A stretch of 64,000 bases of DNA from CAXXOK01 sp963675365 (GCA_963675365.2 CAXXVA010000001.1:620001-684000), one strand, 5' to 3'; positions 45,531-53,988 are shown, counted from the stretch's first letter. Program-made: numbers and translations. The notes: generated from the sequence alone by a model not told the origin.

Positions 45531-46101
45531 GGAACTCATCCTTAATCCGCAGTTCTCCGAGCGATTCAACCTGGTTCTTCTTATACCACTCGTAGTTGTC
45601 GCGGTAGCGTTTCCAGCCGTCGGCTGTTTTGTTCTTGATGCCGTCGATCAGGTCCTGGAAGCCGTTCATCACGGCTTCGGGCTTGGGCATGCAGCCTGCG
45701 ATGTACACATCGATGGGCAGGTACTGGTCGAGCCGGTTGATCACGGCATAGGCGTCGTAATAGATACCGCCGTTGATAGGGCACGGTCCGAAAGCCACCA
45801 GATACTTGGGCGTGGACATCTGCTCGTAGGCGTAGATCACGCGGCGCAGGGTTTTTACGCTCAGGTAACCGGTCACCAGCAGCACGTCCGCCTGGCGGGG
45901 CGTAGCCATGGGACCCATGCCAAGGCGCTCCATATCGTAGCGCGAGGTCATGGCCTGGGGCAGCTCGATGGCGCAGCAGCCCGTGCAGTACATCAGCATC
46001 CATAAGGAGTTCGCCCGGAAGAAGCGGGAAATGCCTTCCCAGCCCTCTTTGAGCTTTTTATCCTTTTCCATCAGCGTATCAATGTGTTCGTGTTCACTCA
46101 T
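45523..46101 (-). CDS. MbxJ/NuoB-like [4Fe-4S] subunit
   Basis: 192 aa. It carries the proximal cluster through CTGCCAIE (Cys39, 42, 43), FGPCPINGG (Cys107) and AGCMPKPE (Cys137), as in complex I N2 and group 4 hydrogenases. The N-terminal 25 residues are charged and would face the cytoplasm. Position between the NuoH-like and NuoC-like genes is as in the archaeal order M-J-K-L-N. Confidence 0.93.
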   Translation of the reverse strand: MSEHEHIDTLMEKDKKLKEGWEGISRFFRANSLWMLMYCTGCCAIELPQAMTSRYDMERLGMGPMATPRQADVLLVTGYLSVKTLRRVIYAYEQMSTPKYLVAFGPCPINGGIYYDAYAVINRLDQYLPIDVYIAGCMPKPEAVMNGFQDLIDGIKNKTADGWKRYRDNYEWYKKNQVESLGELRIKDEFHE

Positions 46102-46104
46102 ACC

Positions 46105-47025
46105 TTAAACCCCCCAGCCCAGAAAAATGACGATCAGCGCCTGGACGACCGCCAAAGCGATCGGCCAGCGGTAGAAATACTTGATGACCTGGTCAATCTT
46201 GAAGCGCCCAAGCGCCTGCGAGACCAGCGATGCGAGAACGAAGGTGCCTACGTACTTGAGCACGAACCCGACGATCGTCACCGCGCCGCCCAGGAAGAGA
46301 TTGACAAACAGGCTGACTTCGATGAAGATGGAAAACTCGTGCAGGAGCATGAGCATGCCAAGCTGCTTGCCGCCGTATTCCACCATCGGGCCGGAGGCGA
46401 TCTCCGCGGGCGCGATGAAGGTTTCAAACGGTTTTTTGCCGAGCATCCCCAACAGGCAAATGAAGCCGACGATGGTGCCGATGGGCATTTGCACAAGGTT
46501 CCAGCTCACAAACCCCGCGCTTTGCTGCACGGCGGCAAGTTCCGACACCGAGGCCGTGCTGTGGCCATAAACCATTGCCAGAACGACGACCATGAAGGGT
46601 ACCTCGTAGCCGACCATCTGGGTCAGCGCGCGCATGACGCCGATGCCGGCAAGCGGATTGCCGCTGCCCACGGCGCTCATCGCCATGCCGAGCATGCCGA
46701 CCGCGAACAGGTACACGTAGATGAAGATGTTGTCAAGCCCCGGGAAGGCCGCAAACTGCATCACCGGCATAAACATCGCCGTGCCCATGATGCCGCCCAG
46801 CGCCATCATGACACCGAAGTTGTACACCCAGCCGTGGCTGATGCCGGTTTTGGTCAGGAGCTTAAAGATATCGCGGAACTCCTGGTAGAATTTCGGCCCG
46901 TAACGCTTGTGGAAGCGCGCAACAATCTTGCGCGTGACGCCCGAAAGGGTCGTCTGCCAGAAAAACGCGAAGACCAGGATGATCAGCCCGGTGAGCGTTC
47001 CCGTTAAAACTTCGTTCATGTTCAT
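46105..47025 (-). CDS. MbxM/NuoH-like membrane subunit
   Basis: 306 aa with about eight helices. It joins the redox arm to the ion-pumping arm. The first loop RKIVARFHKRYGPKFYQEFRDIFKLL and the cytoplasmic GYEVPFMVV and ETFIAPAEIASGPMVEYGGKQLGML segments are the NuoH/EchB/MbhM hallmarks. The ATG at 47025 overlaps the stop of the upstream gene (ATGA) and has GGGAGTG before it. GSGNPLAGIG is also conserved. Confidence 0.92.
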   Translation of the reverse strand: MNMNEVLTGTLTGLIILVFAFFWQTTLSGVTRKIVARFHKRYGPKFYQEFRDIFKLLTKTGISHGWVYNFGVMMALGGIMGTAMFMPVMQFAAFPGLDNIFIYVYLFAVGMLGMAMSAVGSGNPLAGIGVMRALTQMVGYEVPFMVVVLAMVYGHSTASVSELAAVQQSAGFVSWNLVQMPIGTIVGFICLLGMLGKKPFETFIAPAEIASGPMVEYGGKQLGMLMLLHEFSIFIEVSLFVNLFLGGAVTIVGFVLKYVGTFVLASLVSQALGRFKIDQVIKYFYRWPIALAVVQALIVIFLGWGV

Positions 47026-48869
47026 AATACACTCCCCCCAAGCATGGCTACGACCACGATCGCGACCCACAGCAGCACCGTACCGGGCTTAAAGCTGTAA
47101 AACGCGTAGCTTGCGAATTTACCCAGCTCGCTGACCTTCTGCACGATGGTCTGATAGAAGTTCTCGGTGCGCGGGGCCTTCTGGTACAGGCGCTCAAACG
47201 GCGCGTAGAAATCGGTCGCGTAGTGCAAGAGTTCCGGCGTCCAGATGAACTCCGAAGCCGTATACTGGTCCATCAACGGCACCTTGCGGGATTTAGGGAA
47301 CCTGAGGAAGATAATCAGCGCGATCAGGAAGCCAAGCCCGAAGATCATCACGATCAGGGTCGGGTCGATGGTTCCGTTGGACGCGATGATCTTGGTGCCC
47401 TCGAGCGTCAGGCCTTCCAGCCCCACCGAGGTCTGCACCTGGCTGATGATACGGAGCACCCAGTTGGGGAACACGCCGAACACCACGGAAGCGAGCGACA
47501 GAAGGATCATCGGCAGCATCATCAGCGGAGGGGCCTCTTTCACGTTCTTGTGTTTGGTGGACAGCTGCCCAAGGAACACCGCGGACAGCGGCCTGAACAC
47601 GTACAGGAACGAGCCGATGGAGCCGAAGAACGCGGCCGCGGCGATGAACACCATGCCCTTGCCCATCATGGACTGGAACAGCATCCATTTGGAAATGAAT
47701 CCGGCCATCGGCGGGATGCCCGCCATGGAAATAATCGCGATCAGGTACACCAGGTAGGTCAGCGGCATCCGGTGGATCAGGCCGCCGAGTTCGTTCATCT
47801 TCGTAGTCCCGGTGCGGTGCACCACGGCCGCCGCCGCCAGGAACGCCGCCGCCGAAGCGATGGCATGGGCGAAGATGTGCATCAGCGCGCCGCCGGTGCT
47901 CAAACCGCCGGCCATCGCAAGGCCGATGATGATATAGCCGGCGTTTGCGACCGAGGAATACGCGATGAGCTTTTTAAAGTCGTTCTGGCTGATGGCCATC
48001 AGCGTGCCGACTACGATGCTGATCGCGCCGAGGATGGCTAAAACATAGTTTGGTACGGGCATGGCAAGCTGCCTGCCCAGGAATTCGATGTTACTGGAAA
48101 ACGCCTTGAACGACGGCATCACCGCGACGATCAGGAAGGCCGCGAAGCCGCCCGCCTTCACCAGCCCGCCCGACAGGATGGGCGAGAAGGGTTCGGGCGC
48201 GTTGCCGTGCGCCTGCGGCAGCCAGATGTGGAACGGGAACACGCCAAGCTTGATCAGCCCCGCGATCCCGATGGTGATGAACGCGACGATCGCCGCCGTG
48301 GGGTCGCCCGCTGCCTGCTGGAGCACGCTCTGGATCTCAAACGAGCCGAACCGGCCGTAGAGGAACAGGATGCCGTAGAGCATCGACAGCGACCCGAAGG
48401 CCGAGAACGCGTAGTAGGTCACCGACGCTTTTCTGGACTTGCCGAACGGGATGATGAACATCGACGCCCAGACGATGGTTTCCCAGAAGATGAACAGTGA
48501 AATGAAATCTTTGGCGGAGAACGCGCCAAGCGTACCCATCAGCGCCAGCAGGTAAAGCATATTGTACGCCGCCGGGTGGATGAGCTTGGGCATCCAGTAG
48601 ATATTGAAGAACGACACACACGCGAAGATTGCGAGCATGACCACCGAGAAGAACCATCCGTACTGCGTCAGCGTGAATTGCAGAAAGTAGAGGTTCACGG
48701 TGCTGCCGATATCCTTGTGCAGCAGGGCCATGCCAAAAAGTGCGGCGGCCGAGGCGATCACCGTCACCCACGCGCCCAGCGCCTTGTTGACTTTCGTCAG
48801 CAAAAAGGCGAGCACGGAAGCCGCGAACAGCCCGGCGATGATCAGGCTAACGCTCAGTTGAAAACTCAT
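47022..48869 (-). CDS. MbxH'/NuoL-MrpD-like ion-translocating subunit (second copy)
   Basis: 615 aa with about 15-16 helices. Proton_antipo_M domain: FWETIVWASMFIIP with the helix-5 Glu, LIKLGVFPFHIWLPQAHGNAPEPFSPILSG with Lys and His of the translocation path, and FKKLIAYSSVANAGYIIIG. A C-terminal extension of roughly 100 aa with an amphipathic stretch (YTASEFIWTPELLHYATDFY) resembles the lateral helix anchor of NuoL. It abuts the other antiporter-like gene. Two such subunits are a feature of MBX rather than MBH. Confidence 0.9.
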   Translation of the reverse strand: MSFQLSVSLIIAGLFAASVLAFLLTKVNKALGAWVTVIASAAALFGMALLHKDIGSTVNLYFLQFTLTQYGWFFSVVMLAIFACVSFFNIYWMPKLIHPAAYNMLYLLALMGTLGAFSAKDFISLFIFWETIVWASMFIIPFGKSRKASVTYYAFSAFGSLSMLYGILFLYGRFGSFEIQSVLQQAAGDPTAAIVAFITIGIAGLIKLGVFPFHIWLPQAHGNAPEPFSPILSGGLVKAGGFAAFLIVAVMPSFKAFSSNIEFLGRQLAMPVPNYVLAILGAISIVVGTLMAISQNDFKKLIAYSSVANAGYIIIGLAMAGGLSTGGALMHIFAHAIASAAAFLAAAAVVHRTGTTKMNELGGLIHRMPLTYLVYLIAIISMAGIPPMAGFISKWMLFQSMMGKGMVFIAAAAFFGSIGSFLYVFRPLSAVFLGQLSTKHKNVKEAPPLMMLPMILLSLASVVFGVFPNWVLRIISQVQTSVGLEGLTLEGTKIIASNGTIDPTLIVMIFGLGFLIALIIFLRFPKSRKVPLMDQYTASEFIWTPELLHYATDFYAPFERLYQKAPRTENFYQTIVQKVSELGKFASYAFYSFKPGTVLLWVAIVVVAMLGGSVL

Positions 48870-50321
48870 TTACATACCCCCCAACAGCTGCCGTACAAAG
48901 GTCATGAAATCGACCGCGAAAAACTGTTTGATATTCAGGATGGGCAGAATGCCCAGGGCGACGAGTAAGGCGGCAACGATGACTGACACGACGCCGACGA
49001 GCTTGAAACCGCTCACGTCAAACGCTTTGAGCTTGTCTTTGGACGAAACCTCGCCCTCTTCCCCGGCGTTCCACAGCGTGGTCAGGATGCGCACGAAGTA
49101 CGCGCCTTCCACCACCGCCATCGAAAGGATAACGATCGGCAGCCACACATTGCCCGCGTCAAACAGCCCGACCAGCGCGTTGATCTTAGCGACAAAGCCG
49201 AAGAACAGCGGCAGGCCGATGAGGGACATCGCGGCGACCGTAAACCCGACGCCGGTCAGCGGAGCCTTGACGAATACGCCCTTGAGCTCCTCCACGTCGT
49301 CGGTTCCCAGATCGTTTGCAAGTTTGCCCGCGACCGTGAACAGGATGAGCTTGGACACGACGTTGCCAAGCAGCACCAGCACGGCGGGCACGGTCAGCCC
49401 GTAGAGGAAAAGCAGCACCACAAGCCCCGCCTGCGCCACGGAGGAGAACAGCAGGATCTCGCGGAGGTTCTTTTTGGAGAATGCGGACGCTTCGGCGAAG
49501 ATCAGCGTGCCCACGGCGACCGCCGTAAAGGCGATCAGCACCGCGTCGCTCATCATAAACACCGTATCCATCAGCCTGCCCACGGCAAGCAGCACCGCCA
49601 GCGCGTAGCCCGATACGATCATCGTGCCGACCAGCGCGTTCGCTTTTTTCAGCACGCCCCGCACCCAGCCGCCGAACGGCATCAGCTTGGCTTCCACCGA
49701 AAGCCCGGTGAAGATCATCACCAGCGGAAGCGTCAGCGCGCTTGCGTCCGCGCCTTCCATGGCGGCGAGCTTCGCTTGAATGTCGAACATATTCAGCGAG
49801 CCGAAGACGTTGTACAGGAGAATAATGCCGAACAGGTACAGCCCCGAGCCGAGCGTGCCGACCACGAGGTAGTTAAACGAGTTTTTAAAGCCCTTGTCCA
49901 TAGCCATGAAGATGTAGGCGGCGATCGCCGCGATTTCCAGGAATACGAACAGGTTGAACAGGTCGCCCGTGAGGATGATGCCGTTCAAAGCCGCCAATGC
50001 GACCAGCAGCACCGTCGAATATCCTTTGACATGCTTGCCGTTCATCAGCAGAATCAGCGCGAAGACAGCGTTTAACAGCACCACGCCGATCAGGGAGTAA
50101 TCGTCAAGCACCAGGCTGATACCGAACGGGGGCTTGAAGCCGCCAAGCTCGAAGATCGTCATGCCTTTGTACAGCGCCGCGATCAGCACGGCCCCGGCTG
50201 TGTTCAGCACGGCCGCGATGCCCAGCAGCACCTTGTCGATCTTCTTCAGAAACACCGCCAGGAACGCTAATAGCAGCGGTACGGCGATCAGGAGGACGGG
50301 GTTAGATAGAAATTCCATCAT
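48870..50321 (-). CDS. MbxH/MrpD-like ion-translocating subunit (first copy)
   Basis: 483 aa with about 14 helices, Proton_antipo_M family. NLFVFLEIAAIAAYIFMA carries the helix-5 Glu, LSVEAKLMPFGGWVRGVLKKAN the Lys-bearing helix, and KKNLREILLFSSVAQAG a family segment. It is shorter than its neighbour and lacks the C-terminal extension. Start at 50321 (or the adjacent ATG at 50318) with GGAGGGTGAATAAG as ribosome site. It directly follows the MrpC-like gene. Confidence 0.9.
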   Translation of the reverse strand: MMEFLSNPVLLIAVPLLLAFLAVFLKKIDKVLLGIAAVLNTAGAVLIAALYKGMTIFELGGFKPPFGISLVLDDYSLIGVVLLNAVFALILLMNGKHVKGYSTVLLVALAALNGIILTGDLFNLFVFLEIAAIAAYIFMAMDKGFKNSFNYLVVGTLGSGLYLFGIILLYNVFGSLNMFDIQAKLAAMEGADASALTLPLVMIFTGLSVEAKLMPFGGWVRGVLKKANALVGTMIVSGYALAVLLAVGRLMDTVFMMSDAVLIAFTAVAVGTLIFAEASAFSKKNLREILLFSSVAQAGLVVLLFLYGLTVPAVLVLLGNVVSKLILFTVAGKLANDLGTDDVEELKGVFVKAPLTGVGFTVAAMSLIGLPLFFGFVAKINALVGLFDAGNVWLPIVILSMAVVEGAYFVRILTTLWNAGEEGEVSSKDKLKAFDVSGFKLVGVVSVIVAALLVALGILPILNIKQFFAVDFMTFVRQLLGGM

Positions 50322-50322
50322 C

Positions 50323-50658
50323 TTATTCACCCTCCATTTCGTCCAGATTGTAGGTTCCGTACTGCTTATGCATCCTCCGCGCAAACGCCAGGGCGAGCGC
50401 GGTTACGCCCACGCCGATGACGATGGACGTCAGCACCAGCGCCTGGGGCAGCGGATCGACGTACAAAAGCGCGGAGGTATTGTTCTGCGAGGTGAGGATG
50501 GGCGCGATGCCGCCGGCTACATACCCCACCGAGATAATAAACACGTTGATGCCGACCTCGAAGATATTCAGCGATACGATCAGCTTGATGACGTTTTTCT
50601 GCGTCAGCAGCCCGTACACGCCGACGAGCATCAGGGCGATGGAAACATACTGTATCAT
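50323..50658 (-). CDS. mrpC: MbxG/MrpC-like (NuoK family) subunit
   Basis: 111 aa with three helices. GVYGLLTQKNVIKLIVSLNIFEVGINVFII contains the conserved membrane Glu of the NuoK/MrpC family, and DPLPQALVLTSIVIGVGVTALALAFA is the MrpC signature. The charged C-terminus (KQYGTYNLDEMEGE) is cytoplasmic. ATGA overlap with the upstream gene. Confidence 0.93.
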   Translation of the reverse strand: MIQYVSIALMLVGVYGLLTQKNVIKLIVSLNIFEVGINVFIISVGYVAGGIAPILTSQNNTSALLYVDPLPQALVLTSIVIGVGVTALALAFARRMHKQYGTYNLDEMEGE

Positions 50659-51473
50659 TCCGCTTCCTCCTCTGTGGCAAAGCCCGCGATCACGCCGGAC
50701 AGCTCGCTGCCGACTTTCAGCCCGATCAGGATGTAGACAATCGGGATCACGCCGGCGCTCAGGAGATCCCCGACCACGCCCGTGGGCAGGAAGTTTTGCA
50801 GGAAATAGCCGCCAATAGCCAGGCCCAGCAGACCCGCGATCACGTACAGCGAACCCGCGACGCCTTCCAGCACCTTAAAGGCCCTGACTTTTGCCTGGAA
50901 TTCGTTATCCGCGACGTAGAGAAGCAGGATCGCCGCGGCGATGATGCTGCCGCCGGGGAAGCCGCCGCCGGGCGTGAGGTGGCCGTGCGTGAATACATAC
51001 ACGCCGAAGACCATCATAATGCCGAACACGATGCGCGCGCCGTGCTTCAAAATGAAGCTCGGTTCATAAGCCGACTGCTGCCTGCGTTTGCCGGAGAGCA
51101 GCAGCCCCACGCCGAATGCCGCGATGAACAGTACCGTGACCTCGCCCAGGGTATCAAACGAGCGATAGTTGACCACCACGGAGGTGACCATGTTGGCCGA
51201 ACCGGTTTCCGCGTCCTTGGTTTCGCCGTAGACGACCAGCGCGGGCATGGTTTCCACAGCGGATGCTTCGGCCGCGTCGGCCGCGGGAGCCGTTTCCGCC
51301 TCGCCCATGCCCAGGGTTACGGTTTTGTCCACATACCGCTGGGATACGCGGTCCTGCAGATTCACGTCGCCGTAGGAGGTGAAGCTTAAAGGCGATTCAT
51401 CAGCGAAATACAACGCCATGAAGATGAACGCGCCAAGCGCCAGTACCAGAAGAATCGATACGACCTGCTTCAT
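50655..51473 (-). CDS. MbhE-MrpB (MnhB) fused subunit (MbxE::F)
   Basis: 272 aa. The N-terminal part has one helix, an Ala/Glu-rich extracytoplasmic loop of about 80 aa and VTSVVVNYRSFDTLGEVTVLF, the MbhE-type end. The C-terminal part beginning ILKHGARIVFGIMMVFGVYVF with THGHLTPGGGFPGGSI is the MnhB/MrpB domain. Archaeal MBH encodes these as separate E and F genes. The long Glu/Ala-rich loop is unusual. Overlaps both neighbours by ATGA. Confidence 0.88.
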   Translation of the reverse strand: MKQVVSILLVLALGAFIFMALYFADESPLSFTSYGDVNLQDRVSQRYVDKTVTLGMGEAETAPAADAAEASAVETMPALVVYGETKDAETGSANMVTSVVVNYRSFDTLGEVTVLFIAAFGVGLLLSGKRRQQSAYEPSFILKHGARIVFGIMMVFGVYVFTHGHLTPGGGFPGGSIIAAAILLLYVADNEFQAKVRAFKVLEGVAGSLYVIAGLLGLAIGGYFLQNFLPTGVVGDLLSAGVIPIVYILIGLKVGSELSGVIAGFATEEEAE

Positions 51474-51724
51474 ACGTCTTCACCTTCATTCTTCTTGGAA
51501 AACAGCGTAAACACGAACAGCACCGTAACCAGTCCGGAGCCGATGACGGCCTCGGTGATGGCGACGTCCGGCGCGCGCATGATGACGAACGCGACGACAG
51601 CCAGCATGCTGATGGCCGATAAGAGGATCACGGACGTGACCTTCTTTTTCGCGTTGATGGCAACGATGCCGAGCACGACCATCACAACGCCAAGCGCGAG
51701 TTCAAAAATATCCATGACGCCCAT
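51470..51724 (-). CDS. MbxD/DUF4040 subunit (MrpA C-terminal-like)
   Basis: 84 aa with three helices. KKVTSVILLSAISMLAVVAFVIMRAPDVAITEAVIGSGLVTVLFVF is the MbhD/DUF4040 signature, with Asp and Glu in the APDVAITE helix, which in MrpA lies in the ion path. Start at 51724 (MGVMDIFE), 1 base after the MrpG stop. Confidence 0.9.
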   Translation of the reverse strand: MGVMDIFELALGVVMVVLGIVAINAKKKVTSVILLSAISMLAVVAFVIMRAPDVAITEAVIGSGLVTVLFVFTLFSKKNEGEDV

Positions 51725-51725
51725 G

Positions 51726-52031
51726 CTATTCACCCGCCTTTCCGTTTTTGTTTTCATATTGCTTTACATTTTTCCGGTATGCCGCGCGGGCCAGCGCCGA
51801 GCTGCCCACGGGATTGGTAATTGCGATAAACACGATGATCAGCAGCGCCTTGATCAGCCAGCTTGGATTGGCAAGCCCAACGCCCAGAAGCATCGAGAAC
51901 GCGCCAAGCGTCGTAGCCTTCGTGCCCGCCTGGATGCGGTTGAACACATCTGGCATGCGGAACACGCCAAAGCCGCCAAGCGCCAGGAACACACCGCCGA
52001 TGATCATGAAAATATATCCTAGAATATTCAT
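51726..52031 (-). CDS. mrpG: MbxC/MrpG-like subunit
   Basis: 101 aa with three helices. GGVFLALGGFGVFRMPDVFNRIQAGTKATTLGAF is the PhaG/MnhG signature, and ITNPVGSSALARAAY is conserved. The ATG shares a base with the MrpF stop (TGATG). A GTG one codon earlier is a less likely start. Confidence 0.93.
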   Translation of the reverse strand: MNILGYIFMIIGGVFLALGGFGVFRMPDVFNRIQAGTKATTLGAFSMLLGVGLANPSWLIKALLIIVFIAITNPVGSSALARAAYRKNVKQYENKNGKAGE

Positions 52032-52285
52032 CACTTTTTGCCCTCCAGGAATCTGGCGAACACCACGGTCTCCACAAACGAGAGCACGCCGTAGGCCAGC
52101 GCAATGTCCAGGTACAGGGAGTTTTTAAAGACGAACGCCAAAAACGCGATCAGCGCGGTGACGATCACGTTGAGCGTATCCAAACCCACCACGCGGTCAA
52201 AAGCCGTAGGCCCGGCCAGAAGCCGGATCAGTGCAAACAGCACGCCGACGCCTACGAGAGAAAACACGACGATATTGGCAATCAT
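52031..52285 (-). CDS. mrpF: MbxB/MrpF-like subunit
   Basis: 84 aa with three helices. IRLLAGPTAFDRVVGLDTLNVIVTALIAF is the MnhF/MrpF signature with the membrane Asp, and DIALAYGVLSFVETVVFARF closes the protein. Start overlaps the MrpE stop by 4 bases. Confidence 0.93.
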   Translation of the reverse strand: MIANIVVFSLVGVGVLFALIRLLAGPTAFDRVVGLDTLNVIVTALIAFLAFVFKNSLYLDIALAYGVLSFVETVVFARFLEGKK

Positions 52286-52767
52286 TCGGCTTCACCCCCA
52301 AGCAGCGTTTCAAAGTCCTGTGAAATGGCTTTTTTATATGCCTCCGGGCTGTCGCCCTGCGCGTTCACCCAGTGGATCAACAACCCGTCCTCCTCCACGT
52401 CCAGCGAAAGCGTTCCGGGCGTCAGGGTGATGGCGTTGGCGAGCACGAGCTTTTGAAAATCGCTTTTCAGGTTCGTGGGCACCTTGACGATCCTCGGGTT
52501 GATGGGAAGGCTCGGGCTCAATACGCGGTATGCGATATCAAAGTTCGCAAGCACCAGCTTGTATAAAAATACCGGGATGAATACGAAGATGAACTTGAAC
52601 AGCCCCGCAATTCCCTTGAGCGTAAACGAGTAGCTGACAAAGCGCACGATCAGCAGCGACAGGATCAGCGCCGCCGCGCCGCCCAGCAGCACTTCCGGCA
52701 GGGCAAAGCCCGCGATCAGCACCCAGATAAGCCACAGGACAAGAAACGTGGAAATCCATTTTCTCAT
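52282..52767 (-). CDS. mrpE: MbxA/MrpE-like subunit
   Basis: 161 aa. Two or three N-terminal helices and a cytoplasmic domain with LANFDIAYRVLSPSLPINPRIVKVP and LANAITLTPGTLSLDVEEDGLLIHWVN, the MnhE/MrpE signature. First structural gene of the operon. The start at 52767 is preferred because AAGGAATGCAAGCT precedes it. The gap to the ArsR gene is 28 bases, so both are probably on one transcript. Confidence 0.93.
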   Translation of the reverse strand: MRKWISTFLVLWLIWVLIAGFALPEVLLGGAAALILSLLIVRFVSYSFTLKGIAGLFKFIFVFIPVFLYKLVLANFDIAYRVLSPSLPINPRIVKVPTNLKSDFQKLVLANAITLTPGTLSLDVEEDGLLIHWVNAQGDSPEAYKKAISQDFETLLGGEAE

Positions 52768-52795
52768 AGCTTGCATTCCTTCTTCTTCAAGTTGG

Positions 52796-53095
52796 TCAGT
52801 CCGTAAGGATACACTCGACGATTCTTTTCGCGTCTTCATTGATCACATAGTAGTTGACCTCCAAGCCGTTGCGCTTGCCGTAAACGATTTTCGCGCTTTT
52901 CAGCTTGGCAAGGTGCTGGGATATGGTGGACTGCGGCATATCCAGACATCCTTTGATCCTGTTCACATTGCAGCCCGGCTCGTTGAGCAGTCCCCTGATA
53001 ATGCACAGCCTGACGGGATGTGAAATGGCTTTGAGCAAATCCGCCTTCTGGGTGACCTGCTCGAGCCTTTCCTTTGCGTCCTTGATGGTAAGCAC
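52796..53095 (-). CDS. ArsR family regulator heading the MBX-like operon
   Basis: 99 aa winged helix: AISHPVRLCIIRGLLNEPGCNVNRIKGCLDMPQ, then STISQHLAKLKSAKIV and RNGLEVNYYVINEDAKRIVE. Cysteines at 31, 42, 50 and 95 could sense thiols, persulfides or metal, but no CxxC is present. The GTG at 53095 abuts the AAGGAG ribosome site with no spacing. ATC at 53086 lies at the ideal distance, so the true start is uncertain. Its position recalls SurR, the ArsR-type redox regulator of archaeal MBX genes. Confidence 0.85.
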   Translation of the reverse strand: MLTIKDAKERLEQVTQKADLLKAISHPVRLCIIRGLLNEPGCNVNRIKGCLDMPQSTISQHLAKLKSAKIVYGKRNGLEVNYYVINEDAKRIVECILTD

Positions 53096-53163
53096 TCCTT
53101 CACAAGTCAGATTGTTAATTATTTATCGAATTGGGGCGCACCGCACCTTACTAGGATATCTAT

Positions 53164-53192
53164 ATATTACGATATTGTGATATTGTTGTCAA
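53164..53192 (-). promoter_or_regulatory. Promoter of the ArsR / MBX-like operon with tandem repeats
   Basis: Minus-strand TTGACA (53187-53192), 17 bases, TAATAT (53164-53169). On the plus strand the spacer contains tandem GATATTGT-GATATTGT (53171-53186), a candidate regulator site. Confidence 0.78.
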
Positions 53193-53214
53193 TGATAAAA
53201 TTCGAAAACGGCAC

Positions 53215-53248
53215 AAAACCAAGAGCCGTAAAACGGCTCTTGGTTTTT
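53215..53248. terminator. Terminator after the SGNH hydrolase gene
   Basis: AAAACCAAGAGCCGT / ACGGCTCTTGGTTTT, a 15-bp stem with A and T tracts at the ends, just upstream of the ArsR promoter. Confidence 0.88.
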
Positions 53249-53264
53249 ACTATCCGCCTAACGC

Positions 53265-53954
53265 TCACGCGCACCCCGGAATCAGCCTGATTCTGCGAAT
53301 CAGGATATCGGCGATAAAGCGGTATCCCGCGTCCTCCAGGTGCATACCGTCCCGGCAGATGAGGTTGGGGTACTCCTTGTTGGAAAGCATCGCGTCCCGA
53401 AGGTCCAACAGCGGGGTTTTCATTTTCGCGGCCACGTTGCGCACGGCGTTGGCGTAGCGCTCCTGCCAGCCGTAGATATTCTGCACCTCGCCGATCGCCC
53501 GCAGAATGGCGTCGCGGTTTAAGCCCTGGGAAACCCAGTTGAAAAACTTTTCCGCGTGCAGCGGCAGCGGGGTGATAAGCATCGGCTTCATGCCCTTCTG
53601 TTCGACCTTTACAATAAACTCCTCAAGCTTCTCTGTAAACAGCGGCAAATCCACATTGGCCTGCGGCGGGATTTCCGGGTTTTTGGCAACCTCCGCCCAA
53701 TCCATATTGCAGTCGTTGCCGCCGTATTCCAGCACGCAGAGCGCGCCTTCCACCGGCTTGGCCGCCGCAAAGCGCTCCAGGCCGTCCAGTACCGTCGCGC
53801 CCATTTTGGAATTGTTGACGACTTTGAAATTCAATTCGTCCGAGATGCGCTTGGGGCAGCGCTCCTTGGAGATTACATAGCGCTTGCGCTGTTCGTTGTA
53901 GGTAATGCCGACGGCGATGGAATCTCCCCAGACCTGGATCTCCGAATTGAACAT
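53265..53954 (-). CDS. SGNH/GDSL family hydrolase
   Basis: 229 aa cytoplasmic esterase-like protein. Block I VWGDSIAVG (nucleophile Ser), block III GGNDCNMDW, and block V DGMHLEDAGY with catalytic Asp and His. The substrate is unknown and may be an acyl or acetyl ester of a sugar. No signal peptide. GGATGTGCTTCT precedes the ATG. Transcribed alone between its own promoter and a strong terminator. Confidence 0.87.
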   Translation of the reverse strand: MFNSEIQVWGDSIAVGITYNEQRKRYVISKERCPKRISDELNFKVVNNSKMGATVLDGLERFAAAKPVEGALCVLEYGGNDCNMDWAEVAKNPEIPPQANVDLPLFTEKLEEFIVKVEQKGMKPMLITPLPLHAEKFFNWVSQGLNRDAILRAIGEVQNIYGWQERYANAVRNVAAKMKTPLLDLRDAMLSNKEYPNLICRDGMHLEDAGYRFIADILIRRIRLIPGCA

Positions 53955-53988
53955 AGAAGCACATCCTTACTATCTAGTATCGATTACC

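Noticed and set aside
48870..52767. Calling the Mrp-type genes a stand-alone Na+/H+ antiporter
   Set aside because: They overlap or abut the NuoH/B/C/D/I-like genes in one operon, and the mrpA equivalent is split into MbhD-type and H-type pieces as in MBX/MBH.
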